DNA from: Lotus japonicus | Lineage: Eukaryota > Streptophyta > Magnoliopsida > Fabales > Fabaceae | DNA: 64,000 nt | Assembly: GCF_012489685.1 (NCBI RefSeq) | Contig: NC_080046.1 | Coordinates: 26,294,223 to 26,358,222, forward strand | Direction of reading: 5' to 3' | The notes under the pieces: model-generated | What the model saw: only the letters and a program-made list of their open reading frames with translations | Told to the model about the DNA's origin: nothing | Database searches by the model: none | Position numbers and translations under genes: made by a program | Shown here: positions 40,879-52,846 of the stretch, one piece after another | How the letters are laid out: the number at the start of each line of letters is the position of its first letter | Position numbering within the stretch: position 1 is the stretch's first letter

Positions 40879-43800
40879 GAACAACACTCCCAAGAGTACT
40901 AGAGTACTCGGTGACTTTCAATCATCACCATAGCTCACCTTAGTGGCTTTCCCCAATTCCAATAACTCTCCAAACCCACAACAAAGTCGACTTTTCCCCG
41001 TCTTTCGCAATTATTTTCCCCTTTAGTTCTCCTATGATTATTCGTTTAGTAAAAAAGTTTCGAATTGGATTAGTCAGGTTATGAGTTTATTTCTCAAAGT
41101 CTAAGTCTCCCAAAATCTCTAGTTTTCGAAATTCTATTCATTCTAGGTTTTCCGAAAACCAACCACCCAAAAGAAGTTTCCCGGGGAAAGTCTAAGTATT
41201 CAAACGAATCCCAACAAATGGCTAAGTCTCAAACCCCACATTTGAACTTGCCTAGGGTTGTTCATCCAACCTAAAATATCAAAGATCACCAGATCAATGA
41301 ATCTCCACTCCGAAGTTGCGTCAAAACGCTCAATCCAACAAAAGCACAACATCACAAGTTATGGAAAAGCATCATAACATCAACTCATCATCATAAACAA
41401 CATCAGATAAAGCATAAGTCGAATTTATCGACGCCTATCATGCAATCATAGATAAATATGTAAGTTGCCCTAACCTTAGGCGCTTTCCTTACTAAGTTGC
41501 GACTCAAATCAAATCCAGTCATATCTTTGCTTTCCCGTGTTGGCTCACTTCCGTCTGTTCTTTGGCTTCGTCGTCAAGCGCTTCCGTTATTCATACCCTT
41601 CATAAGTACACATAACATAATCACTAATTGAGCTACCTACTTTCCAAGTCTAAAGCTACACTCTCAAGCAATTGACTCGACGAAATCACAAGTTAAACTC
41701 AATCTCCTTAATGGTTATAAACCATCAAGATCAACCTCAGAAATTAAGATAAGTCATCATAATGACAACAAAGCAATAACAAAGCTTCAAAATCTTATGA
41801 CTTAGTAAATCAACTTTAAAACCAAATACTCATATGCTTGTCAAAATAGATAAGTACACATTACTAGTACTTACTCCTCTCATTTTCCTTAGAGATCTCA
41901 GTCTCTAATAGGATACTCATTGAGGTATTTTCGCAATACTACACACCACTTCCCGTTAAAGCAATTAACACAACATCTGCAATAGCATTCTCCTATCATC
42001 CTCCTTAAGTAATCTCTTCCCGTTTTCTATTCCATAATCCTCTTTATCCTCAATACTTACTTATCAAGTCACCTACAACAACTTAATGTCTCAACTCGCT
42101 CTCACGATCTATTCCTCAAGCCAACGTTGTATCATTATCAATTCTTATCAAAACCACTAACTCTTATCAAGTAATCCATAAACCATAGTTAACTTCCAAG
42201 GCAAACAACTCTTCTTATCTAATGATTATGTACTTATTCATGACTCATAAGCTCCTTCAAAACGATCGAATCATTTCTCTTAAACTTAAACTCGCGATAT
42301 CTCATTAGACACACAACCCTAGTTTCTTCGAAACTCCACTTTGGTTCTACAAAAATCCCAACTTATAGATAAGTCATCAATCTCTAAGAAATAACTTCTA
42401 GTCCTCAATCAATCCCTTAATCACTTCTAAGTCCTTGAACTTCCAAAGTTTCAAATCTAGACCTTCTAGAACCAAGTATTTATAGTAAAGCTCATAGACT
42501 TCTTGTAATTCAAGATTCAATCCTAAGTCATCTTCCAACATCAAGATTGCAATCACAACTTAATCCATTCTAATTAATACCTTTCGGAGTCTAATTCCTC
42601 ACTCGGAAATCCAAACTTAATTGCTCTAACTCCATCCAATCTTGTTATTCCTAAGCATCCATCGACTAGCGAGATAGTATCAATACGCTTATTCCCTAAC
42701 ACTCCGACAACTTGTTCGACTTTAAAACCTTTCGCAATCGCTTTCTAACGAATAAATGTGTGTGAACTCAAACGTTCTCTATTTTCATAAACGGATAAAC
42801 AACGTATGTAAGTAAGTTTAAAAATATGTTTTCCTACTCCAAGGCATTGCAATATCGATTAAAATAAAAGGTTTTCTCATCTTTTTCCCAAAGCAATTCT
42901 TTTCACTTGAAATAACTAATTTTGTCAAACGATTATAAACTGTACAGCGGCTTTAGCTAATTTTTAAATACGTCAAATGAACTCCGAAAAATCTACTATT
43001 TTTATCCTGGCTTCATCTACAGGTTTTGTAAATCCTCATAAATATTCAAGTCTAAATTCAAAGTACAAAATTCAGGAAAAATCGAATACTACAGCAGTTC
43101 GTGAGAAACGGGACAGCTTAACCCGTGCTCACCAAAATGCGTATAACTTGAGCTAGACAAATCAAAACGACACGAAACCAGTGGCAAAAGTTTTCTAACG
43201 GAAAAATCTACAACTATTATGAAGAACACAGTTCGAAAATCTTAACCGAAACATACGAGTTTAACAGAACAGCGGCTACTACTTTTGAAAACAACAACAG
43301 TTTTATGTGAGTTTTCGCAAAAGCTTTTCAAGCACATTAAGGCTTAAAACAAAATCCTTAAAACCCCCAAAACCACTTAACTCAAAGGAAACAACTTTTT
43401 AGAAAACTTAATACATTAACATAAAACTCTACTCAACCATTCAACCTTTGTAAAGAGATTAGTAAAACATATTACATTAGAAATATATATTTTCTTCAGC
43501 CAATTAGCAGTAGAAAGAGTTTCAAATATGTTTTATATTAAAGTAGACTCTTGGGGCTTTCTAAAAAGTGGTCATACACCTAAAACGGATAAAAGATGAG
43601 AGAGTTATGCAATTTTCAAGTTGGAGAACCGAAACAGGAAATTGTCCCCTGCAGGTTCTGTTAGTGACGGAAAAACAGAGCTTTGTGACGGAAAAACTGA
43701 TGTTTGTGACGGACTTCATAACAGAACGTGGTTTTGAAATTTCCAACATGTTCTCAGCACCAAAACACTATCTCAAACCATTTTGATTCATCTAAACCCC

Positions 43801-45237
43801 AGATAAATTTAGAAATCAAATATACAAACATACTAATCAAGAAATTAAGGCTTTTACCAAGGAAAATGAGAAGATGATGGTGGAGGAGCTTAAATCCCTA
43901 TTTCATGAAATGATCAGATCTTGTTCTAAGAATTTTGAAGCATGTAAATGAAGTTTATCAATTAGAGATAGCAAAGGAAAAGGTTTTACCACATGAGGAA
44001 GTAAAGTGGCATGGTGATGGTGTCTCCTTGTCATGATATGGAAGATGAAGCTTGAACAATACCATATGATGAATGGGGCTGTACGTTTGTGGTGCTGGCC
44101 TTCTCGTGGTGGCCATGGAGAGAAAGAAGAGGAACATGGTGGCTGCCATGGTGGCTTTCTTGCGTGAAGAAGGAGGGGCAGAACAAGAACATGTTTGTGG
44201 TGATGGTTTTCATGGTGGAAAGGAGAAGAAGAACGTGATTATGGTGGCCTCTTGGCTGGACTGTTGCCATGGTGAGGATGAGGGACGGTGGTGATGGTGT
44301 GGGTGCTGCACGTGAATGAAGAAGAAAGGAAAACCATGGTGGTGATGGCTGGCTTCGTTGTGGCCATGGAGAGGATTGGTGGCGGCTTGAACATGAAGGA
44401 AGAAGCAACTCGTGATGATGGTGAGGTGCTGTACAAGAGAGAAAATAAGAATTTGGTGTTGGTGATGAGGAGAAGAAGAGAACAAGAAAGGAGAAAACAT
44501 GAAGAAGAACAAATGAAATGGGTATGCAGCAAAAGAAAGAAAAAAAACGTGAAGGAAGAAAGAAATGAGAGTGAGCCGAGGATGAGGTGGACGGAGGGAT
44601 AAGGATGGTGAGATATTTTCTAAAGATACTTTGAGAAGATATATATTTTTTTAAAATCGGTACGAATTGATTTAGACACTGAATGATTTAGCTCATAAAG
44701 TTAAGAGAAAAATATATGAGTGATATATTATTATCCCAAAAATTATGGGGAACTCTATGAAATGATAAAATATAAATTTGAATCACTTTGAGCAAAATAA
44801 AATGATCCGTGAATCAAGAAATGAGTAGAAACTGAGCTAAAGAATAATTGTGAGATAATTAGAACAAATATGACGTTGTCATATTATGTGCCTAAGCTAG
44901 AATAATTTACAAGGAAAATGACAATAGTAACTATTATCATTTGAGAGGAACAGACAAACTTTAGATAGCTCACAGAGCGTTGAATTGAGTTTATCGAATA
45001 AAACAAAAGTTATGACTTATTAAAAATAAGAAGACTAATGATATTATTTCTATTTTCAATGAAACTATAGAAAATAAAATATTTTGAAACTAATTATCAT
45101 TTAAATGATTTCCTTGATTCTTAATTAAAATCAAGTCAGGAAAATAACTTTAAAAATATTAATAGATTATAAACACTCAATTAATTAATATAATGAAATT
45201 AAATAAATAATCTAGTTATTTATTTCAGGGTCTTACA

Positions 45238-47101
45238 ATACTACCCCCCAAAAAGAAAGTTTCGTCCTCGAAACTTAGTGTCAGAGAAAGCTCGGGAATA
45301 ACATTCCCTCACATTCCCTTCCACCCTAAGTAGTGTCAGAGCGCATCCCAAAACTGGGAGACGTCACAACGAATTCACCTCAAAGGTGACATACAAGACA
45401 AGAAGCACGACTTAGGTATCTACTAATCGTCCTCCACTAGATCTAGATATCATGCTCATACTAGTGTTCTAAGCACCTACATCAATCGCCTACATGAACG
45501 ACCTCACATGTATCGTCATGCTCTCCCGTTAATAGTTCAACCATAACACTAACAATCATAACATCATGCTAATACTATTCTAATCTCGTCACAAGTTTCT
45601 TCTACCCAAAAATCTCGCACTCAACATCCATTGACCAACAACTCTTAAGCAAATTCCCTTCTTAATTAGAATCTAACAATCCATCAACCTAATCTCCTTT
45701 CCGAACTACCCTTATTCAAACCATAAAGTCAACCTTCCTCTTAGTCACAAATCAAATCACAACTTATCTCAAGTCTTAACACTCTACACAACTCGAGACT
45801 CAAAATCTCTAGCTTGATTAGTCTCACGTCAAACAATCCTTAGTCTTTAAACCTCCGAAGATCTAACTGATGTCCTCAAAACTAAACCACTAACTCTCTT
45901 ATTCACCCATGATTCTCAACTTACAAAATCAATCTCGACCATAAGATTCCAGTTCAACTTATAAACTCTCAGTTGCTAACCTCGTCGTGTTCCTCTGAAA
46001 TCCAAAATCATTGTTTGATCATTACTTACTCCTCTAGAGTCTAACTAAGTGATAGTAAACCAACAAGTCTAGTCTCTCAGTGTATTTAGTACACAATCAT
46101 ATAACTTATGGTTTCATAACATTCGAAAGAATACTTAGGCATCTCCAACATTGAATCTATTGACTTAGACTATCTCTACTTAAAGTAATCATGCGAACTA
46201 ACCATTTAATGACTACACGACAATCATCAACTTCCAGAGATTTAGATCTTAATCCTCTACAATCAAGTGCTTAACATAACCTACTTACCAGCTCGACTAA
46301 TCATCGATCAAATCTAATCAATCCTCCTATCATAGCCCATGCCAGTTGTAATTCCAAATATCACCCCCTCAATATTCAGTTGATCAGGCTCAATATCTTG
46401 GCGATGGAAATTCAGAAAAAACCCACTAGTAAGGCCAATGAGTCTATCTCATCAAGTAGTCACATCTAATCTTAGATCATCTCTTAATCTATTCAATCTC
46501 TAACAATTTTGTCTTGAAAAAGACACAACCTTAATTCCTGGAATTCATACAACATCTCATTAGGATTCATTCTTAGCTTCTATCTCTCCTTACTAGCTTA
46601 TACCAGTCTAAGACAAACTTCAAGGCTTAACGAACTTCTCTAAACCCTATATAACTTCTATACTTAAATACAAACGACGGTCGAAGGAATGAGTCTCATA
46701 CTTATACCCTATTACTATCAGAAGAATAGCAATCTCAACTTGAAATACCACATGATAGTGCAGGAACTAACAATAACGGTTAAAGTTTTGGTGGAAGCAG
46801 TAACCACCAAGTCAAAGCAAGCAGTCAATGCTCAAAGCAGTGATAGCAAGCAAGAAGCTTTCTACTACGCTAAAGAAAGAAAACAAGCCGTCAACAGGAT
46901 TGCCCTCAGCAAGCAACCCTCAAATGATGCCCTAATAACTACACATTGTTTCCTTAGGAAACAATTCAAACGATCTATAAAGTAACACTCAGTCAATCGA
47001 CCAAAACCCAATTGATCGATTACAGAGTTCACACAACCTAGCACAGAAGACCTATTCCCCAACAAGCTCTGGTTATCGCAACCAAAGCTCTGATACCACA
47101 A
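45238..47101 (-). other. Element D interior: no coding capacity
   Basis: The minus strand carries the PBS (47087-47098), a leader shared with C, then 1.7 kb without meaningful ORF, then the pre-PPT hairpin (45259-45274) and purine tract next to the LTR. The plus strand is C-rich and G-poor, the mirror image of the C interior. One segment (46330-46450) matches the C interior near 31650-31740. A 98-codon plus-strand ORF at 46689-46985 has no recognisable features. Confidence 0.8.
47087..47098 (-). promoter_or_regulatory. Element D primer binding site (initiator tRNA-Met)
   Basis: The reverse complement reads TGGTATCAGAGC, three bases from the LTR end at 47102, as in C. Confidence 0.9.
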
Positions 47102-50100
47102 TGTAACACCCCGATTTTCGGGTGCCACGGTAGTAACATGTTAAAGTAAATATGCAATCTTTTCCAAAAGGGATTTATAAATGTGAGTATTTATTTTTTT
47201 TTTCCTTTTCGAAGTGTTTCTAAAATATGTAATGCATACTCCCAGCCGTAAATAATTTACATCTGGCCTCGATCAAGGCATAGCATAGAGTACATGACAA
47301 ATAAACTAAGATCCAACAACGGACTCACTATGCAAAGACTCCATAAATCCGATATACTCCCTATGATTTCCACACTGGGTAACCATAGGAAAGCAATGCA
47401 CCGGAACCTACCCGAAACCTTAAATACAAATCATAAAATGATCCTGCAAGCTTAAACCAATAACGGTAAGCTTTTCTATCCAAAGGCTCTAGCCCTACAC
47501 CCGACTCTATTCTTCGAGTCTTCTATAGATCTTCCACGTGGAGTAGCATCTGCTCACATCACCTCCTTTCGTCGTCTGGCAGCAGGCCGACCGCCCAAAC
47601 ACAAACATACAACCAAAGCCAAGGCGCGAGGGTCAACTCACAGTAATAAGTAGATATACACTCAACATGTGATATGGGGTATAGATATATGTTGATATAT
47701 ATATATATATAAACAATCCTAGCATGTTATTAGCTCTAACAATGCTTCAAATAAATCAAACAGCACACAATTCCAGTCAGAGTGAATGTATGCGTGAAAT
47801 GCAATCATGAATCCGGATTTGTGACGCGTTCCCGTTCGCCACAAGTGAAGCATTCTCGTTCTTCACTATGGATGGACCATTTCCGTTATCCATCCTGGAT
47901 GAACCATTCCCGTTATTCATCCTTGGTGAACCATTCCCGTTATTCACCATATGATGAACCATTCCCGTTATTCATCATTTATGCAAGGTGAACCATTCCC
48001 GTTATTCACCATGATATGCACAGGTGAACCATTCCCGTTATTCACCCGATTGATGCAATATGGTTAGCCAAACAACGAATCGCCCTTACCACGAAAGTGT
48101 TTAGCTCACAACCCAATCTCAACAAACCCATGAGTTAGTGTCGGTCAATACAACACAACTCGGAGTAAGTGTCGGTCAATACAACACAACTCCATCAACA
48201 AGAATACACAAGGGTCTAGTGTCGGTCAATACAACACAGCCCAAACAACAAGAGCACTAAGTGTCGGTCAATACAACACGGCTCCAACAACAAGATAACC
48301 CAAGGGATTAGTGTCGGTCAATACAACACAACCCCAACAACAAAACCCAAAATCAAAGCCAGAGTCAGTGTCGGTCAATACAACACGACTCGGAGTTAGT
48401 GTCGGTCAATACAACACAACTCCCACCACAAAACCCACAAACAAAGCCCAGAGTCTGTGCCGGTCAATACAGCACGACTCGAACAACACTCCCAAGAGTA
48501 CTAGAGTACTCGGTGACTTTCAATCATCACCATAGCTCACCTTAGTGGCTTTCCCCAATTCCAATAACTCTCCAAACCCACAACAAAGTCGACTTTTCCC
48601 TGTCTTTCGCAATTATTTTCCCCTTTAGTTCTCCTATGATTATTCGTTTAGTAAAAAAGTTTCGAATTGGATTAGTCAGGTTATGAGTTTATTTCTCAAA
48701 GTCTAAGTCTCCCAAAATCTCTAGTTTTCGAAATTCTATTCATTCTAGGTTTTCCGAAAACCAACCACCCAAAAGAAGTTTCCCGGGGAAAGTCTAAGTA
48801 TTCAAACGAATCCCAACAAATGGCTAAGTCTCAAACCCCACATTTGAACTTGCCTAGGGTTGTTCATCCAACCTAAAATATCAAAGATCACCAGATCAAT
48901 GAATCTCCACTCCGAAGTTGCGTCAAAACGCTCAATCCAACAAAAGCACAACATCACAAGTTATGGAAAAGCATCATAACATCAACTCATCATCATAAAC
49001 AACATCAGATAAAGCATAAGTCGAATTTATCGACGCCTATCATGCAATCATAGCTAAATATGTAAGTTGCCCTAACCTTAGGCGCTTTCCTTACTAAGTT
49101 GCGACTCAAATCAAATCCAGTCATATCTTTGCTTTCCCGTGTTGGCTCACTTCCGTCTGTTCTTTGGCTTCGTCGTCAAGCGCTTCCGTTATTCATACCC
49201 TTCATAAGTACACATAACATAATCACTAATTGAGCTACCTACTTTCCAAGTCTAAAGCTACACTCTCAAGCAATTGACTCGACGAAATCACAAGTTAAAC
49301 TCAATCTCCTTAATGGTTATAAACCATCAAGATCAACCTCAGAAATTAAGATAAGTCATCATAATGACAACAAAGCAATAACAAAGCTTCAAAATCTTAT
49401 GACTTAGTAAATCAACTTTAAAACCAAATACTCATATGCTTGTCAAAATAGATAAGTACACATTACTAGTACTTACTCCTCTCATTTTCCTTAGAGATCT
49501 CAGTCTCTAATAGGATACTCATTGAGGTATTTTCGCAATACTACACACCACTTCCCGTTAAAGCAATTAACACAACATCTGCAATAGCATTCTCCTATCA
49601 TCCTCCTTAAGTAATCTCTTCCCGTTTTCTATTCCATAATCCTCTTTATCCTCAATACTTACTTATCAAGTCACCTACAACAACTTAATGTCTCAACTCG
49701 CTCTCACGATCTATTCCTCAAGCCAACGTTGTATCATTATCAATTCTTATCAAAACCACTAACTCTTATCATGTAATCCATAAACCATAGTTAACTTCCA
49801 AGGCAAACAACTCTTCTTATCTAATGATTATGTACTTATTCATGACTCATAAGCTCCTTCAAAACGATCGAATCATTTCTCTTAAACTTAAACTCACGAT
49901 ATCTCATTAGACACACAACCCTAGTTTCTTCGAAACTCCACTTTGGTTCTACAAAAATCCCAACTTATAGATAAGTCATCAATCTCTAAGAAATAACTTC
50001 TAGTCCTCAATCAATCCCTTAATCACTTCTAAGTCCTTGAACTTCCAAAGTTTCAAATCTTGACCTTCTAGAACCAAGTATTTATAGTAAAGCTCATAGA

Positions 50101-52841
50101 CTTCTTGGAATTCAAGATTCAATCCTAAGTCATCTTCCAACATCAAGATTGCAATCACAACTTAATCCATTCTAATTAATACCTTTCGGAGTCTAATTCC
50201 TCACTCGGAAATCCAAACTTAATTGCTCTAACTCCATCCAATCTTGTTATTCCTAAGCATCCATCGACTAGCGAGATAGTATCAATACGCTTATTCCCTA
50301 ACACTCCGACAACTTGTTCGACTTTAAAACCTTTCGCAATCGCTTTCTAACGAATAAATGTGTGTGAACTCAAACGTTCTCTATTTTCATAAACGGATAA
50401 ATAAAGTATGTAAGTAAGTTTAAAAATATGTTTTCCTACTCCAAGGCATTGCAATATCGATTAAAATAAAAGGTTTTCTCATCTTTTTCCCAAAGCAATT
50501 CTTTTCACTTGAAATAACTAATTTTGTCAAACGATTATAAACTGTACAGCGGCTTTAGCTAATTTTTAAATACGTCAAATGAACTCCGAAAAATCTACTA
50601 TTTTTTATCCTGGCTTCATCTACAGGTTTTGTAAATCCTCATAAATATTCAAGTCTAAATTCAAAGTACAAAATTCAGGAAAAATCGAATACTACAGCAG
50701 TTCGTGAGAAACGGGACAGCTTAACCCGTGCTCACCAAAATGCGTATAACTTGAGCTAGACAAATCAAAACGACACGAAACCAGTGGCAAAAGTTTGCTA
50801 ACGGAAAAATCTACAACTATTATGAAGAACACAGTTCGAAAATCTTAACCGAAACATACGAGTTTAACAGAACAGCGGCTACTACTTTTGAAAACAACAA
50901 CAGTTTTATGTGAGTTTTCGCAAAAGCTTTTCAAGCACATTAAGGCTTAAAAAAAAATCCTTAAAACCCCCAAAACCACTTAACTCAAAGGAAACAACTT
51001 TTTAGAAAACTTAATACATTAACATAAAACTCTACTCAACCACTCAACCTTTGTAAAGAGATTAGTAAAACATATTACATTAGAAATATATATTTTCTTC
51101 AGCCAATTAGCAGAAGAAAGAGTTTCAAATATGTTTTATATTAAAGTAGACTTTTGGGGCTTTCTAAAAAGTGGTCATACACCTAAAACGGATAAAAGAT
51201 GAGAGAGTTATGCAATTTTCAAGTTGGAGAACCGAAACAGGAAATTGTCCCCTGCAGGTTCTGTTAGTGACGGAAAAACAGAGCTTTGTGACGGAAAAAC
51301 TGATGTTTGTGACGGACTTCATAACAGAACGTGGTTTTGAAATTTCCAACATGTTCTCAGCACCAAAACACTATCTCAAACCATTTTGATTCATCTAAAC
51401 CCCAGATAAATTTAGAAATCAAATATACAAACATACTAATCAAGAAATTAAGGCTTTTACCAAGGAAAATGAGAAGATGATGGTGGAGGAGCTTAAATCC
51501 CTATTTCATGAAATGATCAGATCTTGTTCTAAGAATTTTGAAGCATGTAAATGAAGTTTATCAATTAGAGATAGCAAAGGAAAAGGTTTTACCACATGAG
51601 GAAGTAAAGTGGCATGGTGATGGTGTCTCCTTGTCATGATATGGAAGATGAAGCTTGAACAATACCATATGATGAATGGGGCTGTACGTTTGTGGTGCTG
51701 GCCTTCTCGTGGTGGCCATGGAGAGAAAGAAGAGGAACATGGTGGCTGCCATGGTGGCTTTCTTGCGTGAAGAAGGAGGGGCAGAACAAGAACATGTTTG
51801 TGGTGATGGTTTTCATGGTGGAAAGGAGAAGAAGAACGTGATTATGGTGGCCTCTTGGCTGGACTGTTGCCATGGTGAGGATGAGGGACGGTGGTGATGG
51901 TGTGGGTGCTGCACGTGAATGAAGAAGAAAGGAAAACCATGGTGGTGATGGCTGGCTTCGTTGTGGCCATGGAGAGGATTGGTGGCGGCTTGAACATGAA
52001 GGAAGAAGCAACTCGTGATGATGGTGAGGTGCTGTACAAGAGAGAAAATAAGAATTTGGTGTTGGTGATGAGGAGAAGAAGAGAACAAGAAAGGAGAAAA
52101 CATGAAGAAGAACAAATGAAATGGGTATGCAGCAAAAGAAAGAAAAAAAACGTGAAGGAAGAAAGAAATGAGAGTGAGCCGAGGATGAGGTGGACGGAGG
52201 GATAAGGATGGTGAGATATTTTCTAAAGATACTTTGAGAAGATATATATTTTTTTTAAAATCGGTACGAATTGATTTAGACACTGAATGATTTAGCTCAT
52301 AAAGTTAAGAGAAAAATATATGAGTGATATATTATTATCCCAAAAATTATGGGGAACTCTATGAAATGATAAAATATAAATTTGAATCACTTTGAGCAAA
52401 ATAAAATGATCCGTGAATCAAGAAATGAGTAGAAACTGAGCTAAAGAATAATTGTGAGATAATTAGAACAAATATGACGTTGTCATATTATGTGCCTAAG
52501 CTAGAATAATTTACAAGGAAAATGACAATAGTAACTATTATCATTTGAGAGGAACAGACAAACTTTAGATAGCTCACAGAGCGTTGAATTGAGTTTATCG
52601 AATAAAACAAAAGTTATGACTTATTAAAAATAAGAAGACTAATGATATTATTTCTATTTTCAATGAAACTATAGAAAATAAAATATTTTGAAACTAATTA
52701 TCATTTAAATGATTTCCTTGATTCTTAATTAAAATCAAGTCAGGAAAATAACTTTAAAAATAATAATAGATTATAAACACTCAATTAATTAATATAATGA
52801 AATTAAATAAATAATCTAGTTATTTATTTCAGGGTCTTACA
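47102..52841 (-). repeat. Element D 5' LTR (right copy, 5740 bp)
   Basis: Second copy of 39500-45237 at an offset of 7602, rising to 7604 after two 1-bp T insertions near 50608 and 52250. Hairpin arrays at 47821-48046 and 48132-48480. It ends at 52841, followed by tcagt and the E RNase H. Confidence 0.92.
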
Positions 52842-52846
52842 TCAGT

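Larger units (their letters stand above)
39500..45237 (-). repeat. Element D 3' LTR (left copy, 5738 bp)
   Basis: In its own orientation it starts TGTAAGACCC and ends TCGGGGTGTTACA, as in C. In plus coordinates it holds hairpin family 1 at 40219-40444, hairpin family 3 at 40530-40878, three GTGACGGA repeats at about 43671-43715, and a section rich in GGCCATGG/ATGGTGG (44080-44600). ORFs within it are duplicated in the other LTR and have no family resemblance. Confidence 0.92.
39500..52841 (-). mobile_element. Element D: non-coding giant-LTR retrotransposon derivative (LARD-like), TSD tcaat/tcagt
   Basis: 13342 bp with LTRs of 5738 bp (39500-45237) and 5740 bp (47102-52841) around an 1864-bp interior without any gag or pol. 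Flanks are tcaat (39495-39499) and tcagt (52842-52846), one C/T-type change apart. I count 14 substitutions and two 1-bp indels between the LTRs by eye (about 0.24%). PBS, leader, pre-PPT hairpin and LTR termini match C, so D belongs to the same gypsy family. It must be mobilised in trans. It splits the RNase H of E. Confidence 0.92.

Noticed and set aside
44031..44602. ORFs of 73-125 codons in the D LTR, duplicated at 51634-52283
   Set aside because: Low-complexity His/Ser/Pro or Met/Val/Glu translations open on both strands of a repetitive purine-rich block; no domain seen.
46689..46985. 98-codon ORF in the D interior
   Set aside because: It is antisense to the element, has no motif and no similarity to gag or pol.
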